From a virus: a stretch of DNA of 24,501 bases. The notes under the pieces are model-generated. The model was not told where the DNA came from and did no database searches. It saw only the letters and a program-made list of their open reading frames with translations. Each line of letters opens with the position of its first letter. Positions within the stretch are counted from its first letter, which is position 1. Shown here piece after piece: positions 15,522 to 21,235 of this stretch. Made by a program: the position numbers and the translations under genes. The DNA lies in the IMG/VR virus record IMGVR_UViG_3300042946_000292, positions 1 to 24,501 of that record; one strand, given 5' to 3'.

Positions 15522-15967
15522 TTCTCTAACTCCTTCAATTTTGATTCACTCCAACGCAGTCCGGCAAGTCCACCCCAAAGAAGGTAGGAAATGTAACCGC
15601 AGTCCTGGGGCGTGGCTGTTTCGTAATCCTCTTTCGCACGACTCAAATAGGAGTACATTCGTTTGATAGTATCAACCGTGATGCGGTCCCCATTGGCCAA
15701 TTGCTGTGCTCGAACTTTACCGACTTGGGTTGCACACTTGTTACCGTTCTTTTCGTTCAATTCAATTCCCTTCCTGGCGTTGTTCTTAACCGCTTGAGGG
15801 TAGTCGTTGTATGATTGGAATAGTTCGTACTTCTTCCGTCCAAGGGCGTTACACACCGCCAACCTTTGAACGCTGTCGGAGTATTCTTGTTTCATCACAT
15901 CGTCACTCATGCAACGATCCATGAACTCACTTTTTGATTCTTCTGACTTTCTTTTTGGGAGTGGCAT
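15518..15967 (-). CDS. Conserved phage protein with 'QRLAVC' and 'AVKNNARKGI' motifs
   Basis: 149 residues. The N-terminal ~50 residues (MPLPKRKSEESKSEFMDRCM, then SDSVQRLAVCNALG) match a small module I know at the ends of phage head proteases and in stand-alone phage proteins. The rest (YPQAVKNNARKGIELNEKNG, then VGKVRAQQLANGDRITVDTI and YISYLLWGGLAGLRWSESKL) is a second module also known from phage head regions. The two together, in a stand-alone gene next to the terminase, suggest a virion or packaging role, but the biochemical function is unknown to me. It overlaps the next gene as ATGA and the previous gene by 41 nt. Confidence 0.65.
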   Translation of the reverse strand: MPLPKRKSEESKSEFMDRCMSDDVMKQEYSDSVQRLAVCNALGRKKYELFQSYNDYPQAVKNNARKGIELNEKNGNKCATQVGKVRAQQLANGDRITVDTIKRMYSYLSRAKEDYETATPQDCGYISYLLWGGLAGLRWSESKLKELEK

Positions 15968-16298
15968 CGGCTTGTTCTTTAGTGTTCACAATTTCGGTCG
16001 GTTCAATATCCGTGAACACAGCTTTTCCAATCGCATCGTTCGCTTCTTTGAATCTACGGTCACGTTCCTTTTCGTAAAGGGAAAACATACGTGTAAAGGC
16101 ATCGAGGTTGCACGTAGCACAACCGCCTACCCATCTACGTTCCATCACTTCACTCCATACCTGGCCAACAATCGCCATCTGCTCCGGTGCTAACTTGAAC
16201 ACTCGAACACGGTTGTATTCTAACCACTTTGGGTACAACGGTTCCAACCGCTGTAACTGACTATCATTCATTCTATTTATCATTTGTCTTCCTTTCAT
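15927..16298 (-). CDS. Hypothetical protein with GGCATC cysteine pair
   Basis: 123 residues. Helical N-terminal half (DSQLQRLEPLYPKWLEYNRV, APEQMAIVGQVWSEVMERRW), then VGGCATCNLDAFTRMFSLYE with a CxxC-type pair, and a Lys/Arg-rich tail (KKKVRRIKK). I associate the GC..C...AF.R....YE pattern with small genes near the packaging region of Bacteroidota phages, role unknown. The CxxC could bind a metal or act in redox. Several in-frame Met codons near the start (residues 1, 6 and 10) leave the exact start open. The first is used because it overlaps the upstream stop as ATGA. Confidence 0.6.
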   Translation of the reverse strand: MKGRQMINRMNDSQLQRLEPLYPKWLEYNRVRVFKLAPEQMAIVGQVWSEVMERRWVGGCATCNLDAFTRMFSLYEKERDRRFKEANDAIGKAVFTDIEPTEIVNTKEQADATPKKKVRRIKK

Positions 16299-16549
16299 CG
16301 GTTACGATACAAAATTACATCTACAAAGATGAACGCCAGGATGGAAGATAAACCACCAACACCAACGACATCTATAATATCAATTCGATGGGTAAGTAAC
16401 CCAAGCAATCCATGGGCAATACCAATCCACCACGATAGGCAAATGTAGCAGTTGAACGGCTTGAATCCGATTGCTTCACCAATGTCGGTAAGCTTTGTCA
16501 TTACTACGCCAATACACGCAGAATAAAGGGCTAATAAAAACACTATCAT
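16295..16549 (-). CDS. Small membrane protein, 3 probable transmembrane segments
   Basis: 84 residues. Hydrophobic stretches at about 1-17 (MIVFLLALYSACIGVVM), 38-55 (SWWIGIAHGLLGLLTH) and 60-80 (VVGVGGLSSILAFIFVDVIL), with a FNCYICLSWW motif before the second. The general look (short loop with CxxC, then W-W-G) recalls DUF1360-like phage and plasmid membrane proteins. It overlaps both neighbours by 4 nt. A holin-like or superinfection role is conceivable from size and topology, but there is no dual-start or tail motif to support it. Confidence 0.6.
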   Translation of the reverse strand: MIVFLLALYSACIGVVMTKLTDIGEAIGFKPFNCYICLSWWIGIAHGLLGLLTHRIDIIDVVGVGGLSSILAFIFVDVILYRNR

Positions 16550-17028
16550 TTGAGTTTGTTTTTTACGTTTCTGATTGTTGCTCGAACGGAGTTGTACGGA
16601 ATCTTCGTGTCCCGGGAAATCTTTTTCATGGATTCTCCTTCAAGGTGAATTTGGAATATCACACCCTCGTACCATTCAAGCTTTGACATTTTCTGTTTGA
16701 TGCTGTCAATCCTTTGCGTGTCTTGCAAGTCTTGCTCTTGGTTGTACTCTTCATCGATAAACTCCACGTGCTCCACACCAACGGTTTCCCAGGATGGGTT
16801 AAACTTCTTGTTGAATGGGGACCTCGGAAGGTAGTACGTGTTGTAGATTATTTGGATGACAAAGAGATACCAGGATGAATTGAGCAACTGGGTCTTTTGC
16901 TCTTCCGACTTTTCGCATAGGTATAAAACAACCTCGTGATAAAGGTCGTGTCCAAGATCGCCCGCCAATTCAAGGCAGTACTTCTTGATGCCACGGTGGC
17001 TAGTCACGAGGTCGATTAGCGGGTGCAT
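16546..17028 (-). CDS. Sigma-factor-like / helix-turn-helix regulator
   Basis: 160 residues. The N-terminal part (CLELAGDLGHDLYHEVVLYL) looks like a shortened sigma-70 region 2 type helix (E. coli-like 'DLxQEvxLxL' pattern). The C-terminal ~45 residues form a clear sigma region 4-type helix-turn-helix: LEWYEGVIFQIHLEGESMKK, then ISRDTKIPYNSVRATIRNVK. The middle is acidic and variable. This architecture is typical of small ECF-like sigma factors and of related phage regulators. It lies at the border between the early genes and the packaging/virion genes. Three identical-type motifs (at 4222, 6456 and 12946) occur upstream of virion genes, so a late-transcription role is the natural hypothesis. 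DNA binding is supported by sequence; the target is inference. Confidence 0.65.
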   Translation of the reverse strand: MHPLIDLVTSHRGIKKYCLELAGDLGHDLYHEVVLYLCEKSEEQKTQLLNSSWYLFVIQIIYNTYYLPRSPFNKKFNPSWETVGVEHVEFIDEEYNQEQDLQDTQRIDSIKQKMSKLEWYEGVIFQIHLEGESMKKISRDTKIPYNSVRATIRNVKNKLK

Positions 17029-17309
17029 CAGAAGGGCAAGTCGTTATCGGATACAACTTTGTAACCACGTGCTTCCAGTGCTGGGTTAATTTCGCTCGGT
17101 GCTTTCCTTGGTTGCTCACCGTCCTTTGCCTTCCATTTCACCCAATGGGTTGCTTTGCTCTTTTGGTCAACCTCTTTGCGCTGACCGACAAATACCTCGA
17201 TATCGCCATAGGCGTTGGTTGGTAGGTTTAACAAATCGTCTTTTTTCAGTTGTACTTTGATTCCGTAATCGTTTTTCCAACCTTTGCCTACATACTTTTC
17301 GTTTTCCAT
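17028..17309 (-). CDS. Small protein with SSB-like acidic C-terminal tip
   Basis: 93 residues. It starts MENEKYVGKGWKNDYGIKVQ and has a short strand-rich core (DIEVFVGQRKEVDQKSKATH, then WVKWKAKDGE). It ends NPALEARGYKVVSDNDLPF, and the last residues DNDLPF match the acidic tip used by bacterial SSB proteins to recruit repair and replication partners. The core is too short for a classical OB-fold SSB (~110 aa) but might be a compact relative. It shares one base with the sigma-like gene start and follows a gene at 3 nt distance. A ssDNA-binding role is suggested, not shown. Confidence 0.6.
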   Translation of the reverse strand: MENEKYVGKGWKNDYGIKVQLKKDDLLNLPTNAYGDIEVFVGQRKEVDQKSKATHWVKWKAKDGEQPRKAPSEINPALEARGYKVVSDNDLPF

Positions 17310-17312
17310 AAT

Positions 17313-17513
17313 TTATAGTTTTTGAATTTCTTGTTTAACTTCTTGTAAATATGCAAACTGCTCAATTACGTCTTCATTCATCGGCAGTTCATCTAACAAT
17401 TCAATCATCTCTTGAAGTGCAATTAGTGCACATTGCTTTGCTTTTTGATCGTCTGCAATTACATCACGAATAAATTTAAAATACAAGCTGAATGCTTTTT
17501 CTTTCGGTGTCAT
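17313..17513 (-). CDS. Small helical protein of unknown function
   Basis: 66 residues, nearly all helical: MTPKEKAFSLYFKFIRDVIA, then KAKQCALIALQEMIELLDEL, then EQFAYLQEVKQEI. The 'TPKEKA...AKQCALIAL.E' pattern is common in small early proteins of Bacteroidota phages, but I know of no assigned role. It lies within the early operon, overlapping the phosphoesterase end by 4 nt. Confidence 0.6.
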   Translation of the reverse strand: MTPKEKAFSLYFKFIRDVIADDQKAKQCALIALQEMIELLDELPMNEDVIEQFAYLQEVKQEIQKL

Positions 17514-18388
17514 ATCGTTGAATAAATTGCTCTAAATTCTGCTTGCACTGTTGCGTTGTCGAGTCCTTTCGTGGTATCCCGATCGTAATTCAATTGCATT
17601 AAATAACCGCCAATCGGTTTGCCATACGCACCCCGTTCGATATGCCAACCAAAACTTCCATCGTTGAATTCGTCTTTATACGTTGAAGTCCTGATATCGT
17701 GCTGAACCTTTTGAACGTTCAAGTACGGTTTGTTTCGTGATAGACTTTCTTTGATGTTGACGTGGTGGTATAGTTCGTGAACGTGTCCCATCCAAAGAAC
17801 GTCCGCACCATCCACTTGCGCACCCATGCGTTGGTGTTGGATAACTCCCTTGGTTACCACTCCACCGCCACCGTGTCCGTGATGGTACTTAACAAAGAAC
17901 TTCCGATAGGAGTTACTGCTTACCCGTGCCACTTTGAACACAATCCATCCAGCGTAACCGCCATTCAAAACGCTTGCACCCGTCTTGTAATTGAGGGTTG
18001 TAACAAATCTCTCGGTGAGGTCGATTTCGTGGCGTTTCACTACGCTCGTTTCGTGGTTACCGTACCCCACAAAAAGCAAATGGTGAGCGTACTTCGCCCA
18101 CCATTCCACTGCTTCGTTAACAACCAAGTCGAAGTAATTTGCTCCGATATGCTCGGGACGAATGTCCTGTTTACTTGCCCTTTTGTCGTACTTGCCTTGC
18201 ATCAAACAAAAGAAGTCACCATTGATTAGGATTTTCGCTCCTTCGTTAATTGCTTGGTCAAGGTGTTGCTCCAATAGATCACGCCTACATTTGGGGTGGT
18301 CGAAGTGGAGATCGGAGAGTAGCAGAAACTTATCGGCATCGTTGCTTTCGATTTCGATAATGTTACGCCCGTACTTGGTTGTTTTCAT
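17510..18388 (-). CDS. Calcineurin-like metallophosphoesterase
   Basis: 292 residues with a complete set of the family's metal-ligand motifs: SDLHFDH (Asp26, His28), NGDFF (Asp58), GYGNHET (Asn111, His112), YHHGHGGGG (His172) and GHVHE (His202, His204). These hold the two-metal centre that hydrolyses phosphoester bonds. The C-terminal part (from ~215) is unlike nuclease caps I know. The substrate could be a nucleic acid (Mre11/SbcD or exonuclease-like) or a nucleotide/protein phosphate; the sequence does not say. Location in the early operon near the SSB-like and DUF1064 genes favours DNA metabolism. The protein is soluble, with no signal peptide. Confidence 0.85.
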   Translation of the reverse strand: MKTTKYGRNIIEIESNDADKFLLLSDLHFDHPKCRRDLLEQHLDQAINEGAKILINGDFFCLMQGKYDKRASKQDIRPEHIGANYFDLVVNEAVEWWAKYAHHLLFVGYGNHETSVVKRHEIDLTERFVTTLNYKTGASVLNGGYAGWIVFKVARVSSNSYRKFFVKYHHGHGGGGVVTKGVIQHQRMGAQVDGADVLWMGHVHELYHHVNIKESLSRNKPYLNVQKVQHDIRTSTYKDEFNDGSFGWHIERGAYGKPIGGYLMQLNYDRDTTKGLDNATVQAEFRAIYSTI

Positions 18389-18390
18389 GG

Positions 18391-18591
18391 TTAGAATATG
18401 TTTGATTCTTTAACGGCTTGCTCAACCAGTTCATTTGAGTAACCGAGATTGTAAAGCATTAGTTGCGTTTCGCTTACAATTTTTTTGAGGTTCTCAAAGT
18501 CCCCAGTGTAAGGTAGGTCGGTTTGCAAAATGCGAACTGATCGCTCTTCTTCAAACTTGAAGATGATGCTAATGGTGGGTGTTTCATTCAT
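18391..18591 (-). CDS. Small protein of unknown function
   Basis: 66 residues. Begins MNETPTISIIFKFEEERSVR with two strands, then a helix pair (ENLKKIVSETQLMLYNLGYS and NELVEQAVKESNIF). No motif is recognised. It ends 2 nt before the phosphoesterase start and is therefore probably coupled to it. It may be a partner or a regulator of the same operon, but there is no direct evidence. Confidence 0.55.
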   Translation of the reverse strand: MNETPTISIIFKFEEERSVRILQTDLPYTGDFENLKKIVSETQLMLYNLGYSNELVEQAVKESNIF

Positions 18592-18628
18592 AAGTATTTG
18601 GTTTTAGGGTTAATGAATTGTTTATCGT

Positions 18629-19018
18629 TCAGTTGTTCACTTTGTTGTTAATAATTGTAAGATAATACGCAGGGTCTTTCTTTTCGCTTTCCTCATACCT
18701 TTTTAACAAAATAGTTTTGAACTTTACCAAGTCGATGGAGTCCACTTTTTTGGATTTCAAGAACTTACCGTGGAATTGACGGCACGAATTGCCACTGGCG
18801 AACTCGGAAATCGTTTGGCTTATTTGATTGATTTCTTCTTTGATTTGAATAAACCTAGCCATTACATCGGGGTTTTCCCATCGCTCTTCCTTCATAGATT
18901 CACGATAGGCTCTTAGTGCGTGTTTGTATTTGTGTAGCCATTCAAACCACTCGACTTCCTGACCGACCTCGAACCCGTAACGATTCCAACGGTACTTTTC
19001 AAATGGGTGTGCTTTCAT
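18629..19018 (-). CDS. Hypothetical helical protein
   Basis: 129 residues, charged and helical, with an aromatic N-terminus (FEKYRWNRYGFEVGQEVEWF) and a long helix (DVMARFIQIKEEINQISQTI). A single HGKFLKSKKVDSIDLVKFKT stretch precedes the C-terminal helix. No membrane segment or known fold is visible. It overlaps the previous gene as ATGA (19015-19018). A 37-nt gap separates it from the next gene; in that gap I see no promoter or terminator. Confidence 0.55.
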   Translation of the reverse strand: MKAHPFEKYRWNRYGFEVGQEVEWFEWLHKYKHALRAYRESMKEERWENPDVMARFIQIKEEINQISQTISEFASGNSCRQFHGKFLKSKKVDSIDLVKFKTILLKRYEESEKKDPAYYLTIINNKVNN

Positions 19019-19227
19019 TTGGCGAAAGTTTTATCGTAATAATCCTCGGCTTTTTCCCATTTTGGTGCGAATCTACCACCCGCATAAAATGCTTGTACTA
19101 TTCTTGCCTTGTCCAATTTGATAGCGGTTTCAAAAATATCCTTCCATTCCTTTTCGGTGAATGCTCTTTTGGTTTGGTCAATTTTGATGTGCTCAATTAA
19201 ATATTCACTTGCGGTGTATGTTTTCAT
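19015..19227 (-). CDS. Small protein, paralogue B of a tandem pair
   Basis: 70 residues: MKTYTASEYLIEHIKIDQTK, EKEWKDIFETAIKLDKARIV, QAFYAGGRFAPKWEKAEDYY and DKTFAK. It aligns by eye with the adjacent 19224-19427 product: shared MKT.TA.E start, an I..I core, then IVxAFYAG/IVDAYKAD and a closing AExYYxxTxxK. The two are thus tandem duplicates that have diverged, with ATGA overlaps on both sides. Small genes of this kind recur in several copies in Bacteroidota phages, but no function is known to me. Confidence 0.6.
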   Translation of the reverse strand: MKTYTASEYLIEHIKIDQTKRAFTEKEWKDIFETAIKLDKARIVQAFYAGGRFAPKWEKAEDYYDKTFAK

Positions 19228-19427
19228 TTGCCGTAGGTTGATTGGTAGTATTGTTCTGCATCTTCATCTGAACACGGATATAAGTCTGCTTTATAAGCAT
19301 CTACTATCTGCTCCTTCTCCATTGCTTTGGCTTTCTCAAATATTTCAATTTCTGATAGTTCACAATTCCCATTTACGATATTGATTATTTGGGATTGAAA
19401 CCACTCAACCGCTGTTTGTGTTTTCAT
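19224..19427 (-). CDS. Small protein, paralogue A of a tandem pair
   Basis: 67 residues: MKTQTAVEWFQSQIINIVNG, then LSEIEIFEKAKAMEKEQIVD, then AYKADLYPCSDEDAEQYYQS and TYGK. It shares its start (MKT.TA.E), the IVDAY block and the AExYYxxTxxK ending with the next gene downstream (19015-19227), so the two arose by tandem duplication. The 'KAKAMEKEQIVDAY' string is one I recall from repeated small early proteins of Bacteroidota phages. The gene overlaps the nuclease gene upstream (19424-19427) and its paralogue downstream by 4 nt each. Confidence 0.6.
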   Translation of the reverse strand: MKTQTAVEWFQSQIINIVNGNCELSEIEIFEKAKAMEKEQIVDAYKADLYPCSDEDAEQYYQSTYGK

Positions 19428-19744
19428 GTTTCTGTTATCTTGATTTTATGTTGTTGCTCAATCAGTTTCTTCTTCAATTTGTACAACGGGGTTCGAAACC
19501 CCTTCACGTCCTCAACTATCAACTCGTTTGCCAGCTTATCGAAGTAAACGAAGTCCGCTTTGTACGTAAACATTTTCTTGCCTTCTAAGGCGAAAACGAA
19601 AGGCACTTGAAGGTGTATGTCCACCACCTCCCCTATCGCCTCTCTACGGGTCAGAAAAACGTATCTATCGGCTTCCTTCTTGCTATCGAATAGAATCCCG
19701 TTGACGTTTGTTTTCTTGTTGTTGTATTTTGGTCGTTTTAACAT
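19424..19744 (-). CDS. DUF1064-type nuclease (PD-(D/E)XK-like)
   Basis: 106 residues, full length for DUF1064. Order of features: basic N-terminus (KRPKYNNKKTNVNGILFDSK), the KKEADRY block with Glu24, a GEVVDIHLQVPFVFA strand pair, YKADFVYF with Asp64, and VEDVKG with Asp79/Lys81. Together these make the D...(D/E)xK active site pattern of the restriction-endonuclease fold. The C-terminal helix (LYKLKKKLIEQQHKIKI) completes it. In phages such small nucleases are placed in recombination or junction-resolution roles, often replacing RusA. The gene starts just below the tRNA-like region (13 nt away), so the tRNA is likely co-transcribed with it. Confidence 0.82.
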   Translation of the reverse strand: MLKRPKYNNKKTNVNGILFDSKKEADRYVFLTRREAIGEVVDIHLQVPFVFALEGKKMFTYKADFVYFDKLANELIVEDVKGFRTPLYKLKKKLIEQQHKIKITET

Positions 19745-19756
19745 CGTTTGAATTTG

Positions 19757-19879
19757 CAGTCAGGACAGGACTCGAACCTGTAACCACGTCTGGTATAGTT
19801 TCACTTACTGCCATTTGGATTGTACATTTCCACAGGATTCAGTTACTTGCTATAGCGTCTACCATTCCGCCACCTGACT
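19757..19879 (-). tRNA. tRNA-Leu-like gene with enlarged anticodon arm
   Basis: The minus strand folds as a class II tRNA. Acceptor AGTCAGG pairs with CCTGACT in all 7 positions, and the discriminator is G. After TG comes a D arm GCG-GAATGGTAGA-CGC typical of leucine tRNA. The T arm is ACAGG-TTCGAGT-CCTGT, perfect. A variable arm CCA-GACG-TGG is present. An anticodon stem TATAG/CTATA can be drawn, but it encloses 51 nt instead of 7, and the usual U33 is not found. Total length is 123 nt versus about 85. The ends are convincing; the middle is not normal. It may contain a ~44-nt insertion or be a decayed or repurposed tRNA. No CCA is encoded. The anticodon cannot be assigned. Confidence 0.7.
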
Positions 19880-19903
19880 ATGTTGCAACTATTGCCTTTT
19901 AAG

Positions 19904-19982
19904 GGTCAGTAGGTCAGTTGCCAACCTATCGGGCTTACGATCCCGCTCAACTTAATCACAGAGGTTGAGGAACTACGTTCTC
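19904..19982 (-). other. Hairpin cluster upstream of the tRNA (possible structured RNA)
   Basis: Three stem-loops stand nearly end to end: TAGGT/ACCTA (19910-19928), CGGG/CCCG (19930-19945) and CTCAAC/GTTGAG (19946-19969). A weaker GAAC/GTTC hairpin (19970-19980) follows. A direct repeat GGTCAGT lies at 19904-19910 and 19912-19918. The whole non-coding stretch between the nuclease and the 46-aa peptide is 284 nt. It does not fit a second tRNA and I recognise no RNA family. Confidence 0.35.
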
Positions 19983-20028
19983 TTGTACTTCGAGCGCAAT
20001 TTCTTAACTGGTCTTTAAACGGATTGAA

Positions 20029-20169
20029 TCATTGGCTTTTGTCCCTTTTATCGGATATCCAGTTTATTAACCTTGCAACCAATAAAGCAATTCCGAATAA
20101 AATAGCTACGAATAAAATTAGCGCAAAAATTGAAACTGCAATAATATCGTCAATGGTATAAACAAACAT
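20029..20169 (-). CDS. 46-aa single-span membrane peptide
   Basis: I translated this frame by hand: ATG at 20169, TGA at 20029, product starting MFVYTIDDIIAVSIF. A continuous hydrophobic span (ALILFVAILFGIALLVARLI, about residues 16-35) is followed by a basic, polar tail (NWISDKRDKSQ). The start lies 2 nt after the upstream stop, which supports translation. Its size and topology fit a small holin-like or host membrane-modifying peptide, but nothing more specific can be said. It is the last coding gene before the tRNA region. Confidence 0.5.
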   Translation of the reverse strand: MFVYTIDDIIAVSIFALILFVAILFGIALLVARLINWISDKRDKSQ

Positions 20170-20171
20170 AA

Positions 20172-20408
20172 TCAATCCTCCCAACTATCCAACCGTTCTT
20201 CCTCGTATTGCTCCAAGGCTTCTTTGGCTTGCTCTTCGGTTTCCTCCTGCATGATCGCCCATTCCTCGATTGTCGGTGAATAGGGTGCTCCGTTGAGTGT
20301 GATGGTTTCGGTTAGAATCTCCCACTCACCGTCCTCGGTGGTTAGGGAATAGTTGAACTCGATTTCTCCGGCTTCAACTTCAATGGTAATTTCTTCTCGT
20401 AAGTACAT
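20172..20408 (-). CDS. Small acidic protein of unknown function
   Basis: 78 residues from ATG 20408: MYLREEITIEVEAGEIEFNY, GEWEILTETITLNGAPYSPT, then EEWAIMQEETEEQAKEALEQ. Very acidic, strands first and a Glu-rich helix last. The frame could be opened 7 codons earlier with TTG at 20429. I reject that start because the TTG lies inside the promoter's TACCTTTG box, so transcription starts below it. The leader from the predicted start site is then only about 10 nt. Acidic small proteins of this kind are common early phage products (some act as DNA mimics or inhibitors), but no family is recognised. Confidence 0.6.
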   Translation of the reverse strand: MYLREEITIEVEAGEIEFNYSLTTEDGEWEILTETITLNGAPYSPTIEEWAIMQEETEEQAKEALEQYEEERLDSWED

Positions 20409-20426
20409 AAGTTTAATTTGGTTTTT

Positions 20427-20457
20427 CAAAGGTACAAATAAAAATCAATTGTGCAAA
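20427..20457 (-). promoter_or_regulatory. Bacteroidota-type vegetative promoter
   Basis: Minus strand TTTG (20457-20454), 19 nt, TACCTTTG (20434-20427), matching the consensus TTTG-N19-TAnnTTTG of Bacteroidota. It lies between the stop of the 20464-21228 gene and the ATG at 20408, about 20 nt upstream of that ATG, and would drive the operon of small genes below it. It also partly overlaps the 34-nt gap between two genes, as expected for a true promoter. Confidence 0.72.
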
Positions 20458-20463
20458 TTATTT

Positions 20464-21228
20464 TTAAAAGGGTTGGTTTCTTTTTTCAAAATAGTTCACC
20501 AGGAGCGGGGTCTTTTCGTAAGCTGCAACGAAGTGATCTTTGTTTACCGGTTCATGGTACATCAATTCCGTTCTCAATTCCGATTCGGTTTTGAATTGGT
20601 CGAAGAATAGTTTGCAAGCATAGGCGCACGCACTGGCATTGTTCCGGAAATCGCTTTGGTCACCGCCACGATTCACCAGGGAACCGAGCATGATTGTTAA
20701 GTTCAACCGCTTTGCCATTTCGAAGCAGTAATCCTTTTGCTCTTTGGTTAGACCGTAGCTGTGGTGTTTGTAGATTGCTTCGTACGTTACCCCACCAAAG
20801 TCAAAGAACTTGGCCATGTCGCAGTTGTTTTCGTGGTATTGCCGGTAGGAAGAAACGATCCATGCTTTGCGCTGTGACATTGGGTATTTGATGTCGTATT
20901 TCTTTTGGTCGGTTTGAACTGCGGGTAGTTGGTGAATGGTGTGGTTTGATTTGTTGAAACGGACCATGTACTGGGAAACCCATTGAATGATTAACCGGAT
21001 TGAAGGCTTGAATGAATCGCTTGAGTTTCTACGTCCGAACTTCAAAGCTTCTTCAAATTGCTCGGTTGTGAGTGAGTGATACACTTCGAGGTCTTCTTGA
21101 AGGGTGGTCACCTGGCGAATTAGATTGTCATCAACACCGACATTGTTTCCAAAGTAGGAGTAAAGGTTTAGGAGTTGATTGGTTAGATACTTGATAGCAT
21201 CTTTTTTGTCCATTTGCTTGATAGTCAT
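20464..21228 (-). CDS. Replication-associated protein (possible helicase-loader analogue)
   Basis: 254 residues, helical, soluble, without a Walker motif, so not an ATPase loader of the DnaC type. Notable blocks: VDDNLIRQVTTLQEDLEVYH, LTTEQFEEALKFGRRNSSDS (helix plus Arg-rich turn), SYRQYHENNCDMAKFFDFGG, and RNNASACAYACKLFFDQFKT near the C-terminus. It follows the winged-helix gene by 7 nt. In many phages an initiator gene is directly followed by a helicase loader or partner, and that context is the main basis for the call. I do not recognise the family. An alternative is a structural partner of the initiator. Confidence 0.5.
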   Translation of the reverse strand: MTIKQMDKKDAIKYLTNQLLNLYSYFGNNVGVDDNLIRQVTTLQEDLEVYHSLTTEQFEEALKFGRRNSSDSFKPSIRLIIQWVSQYMVRFNKSNHTIHQLPAVQTDQKKYDIKYPMSQRKAWIVSSYRQYHENNCDMAKFFDFGGVTYEAIYKHHSYGLTKEQKDYCFEMAKRLNLTIMLGSLVNRGGDQSDFRNNASACAYACKLFFDQFKTESELRTELMYHEPVNKDHFVAAYEKTPLLVNYFEKRNQPF

Positions 21229-21235
21229 ATTTGGT

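Noticed and set aside
19883-20028. A second tRNA between the tRNA-like gene and the 46-aa peptide
   Set aside because: No 7-bp acceptor closes the hairpins, and no TTCRA-type T loop is present in either orientation.
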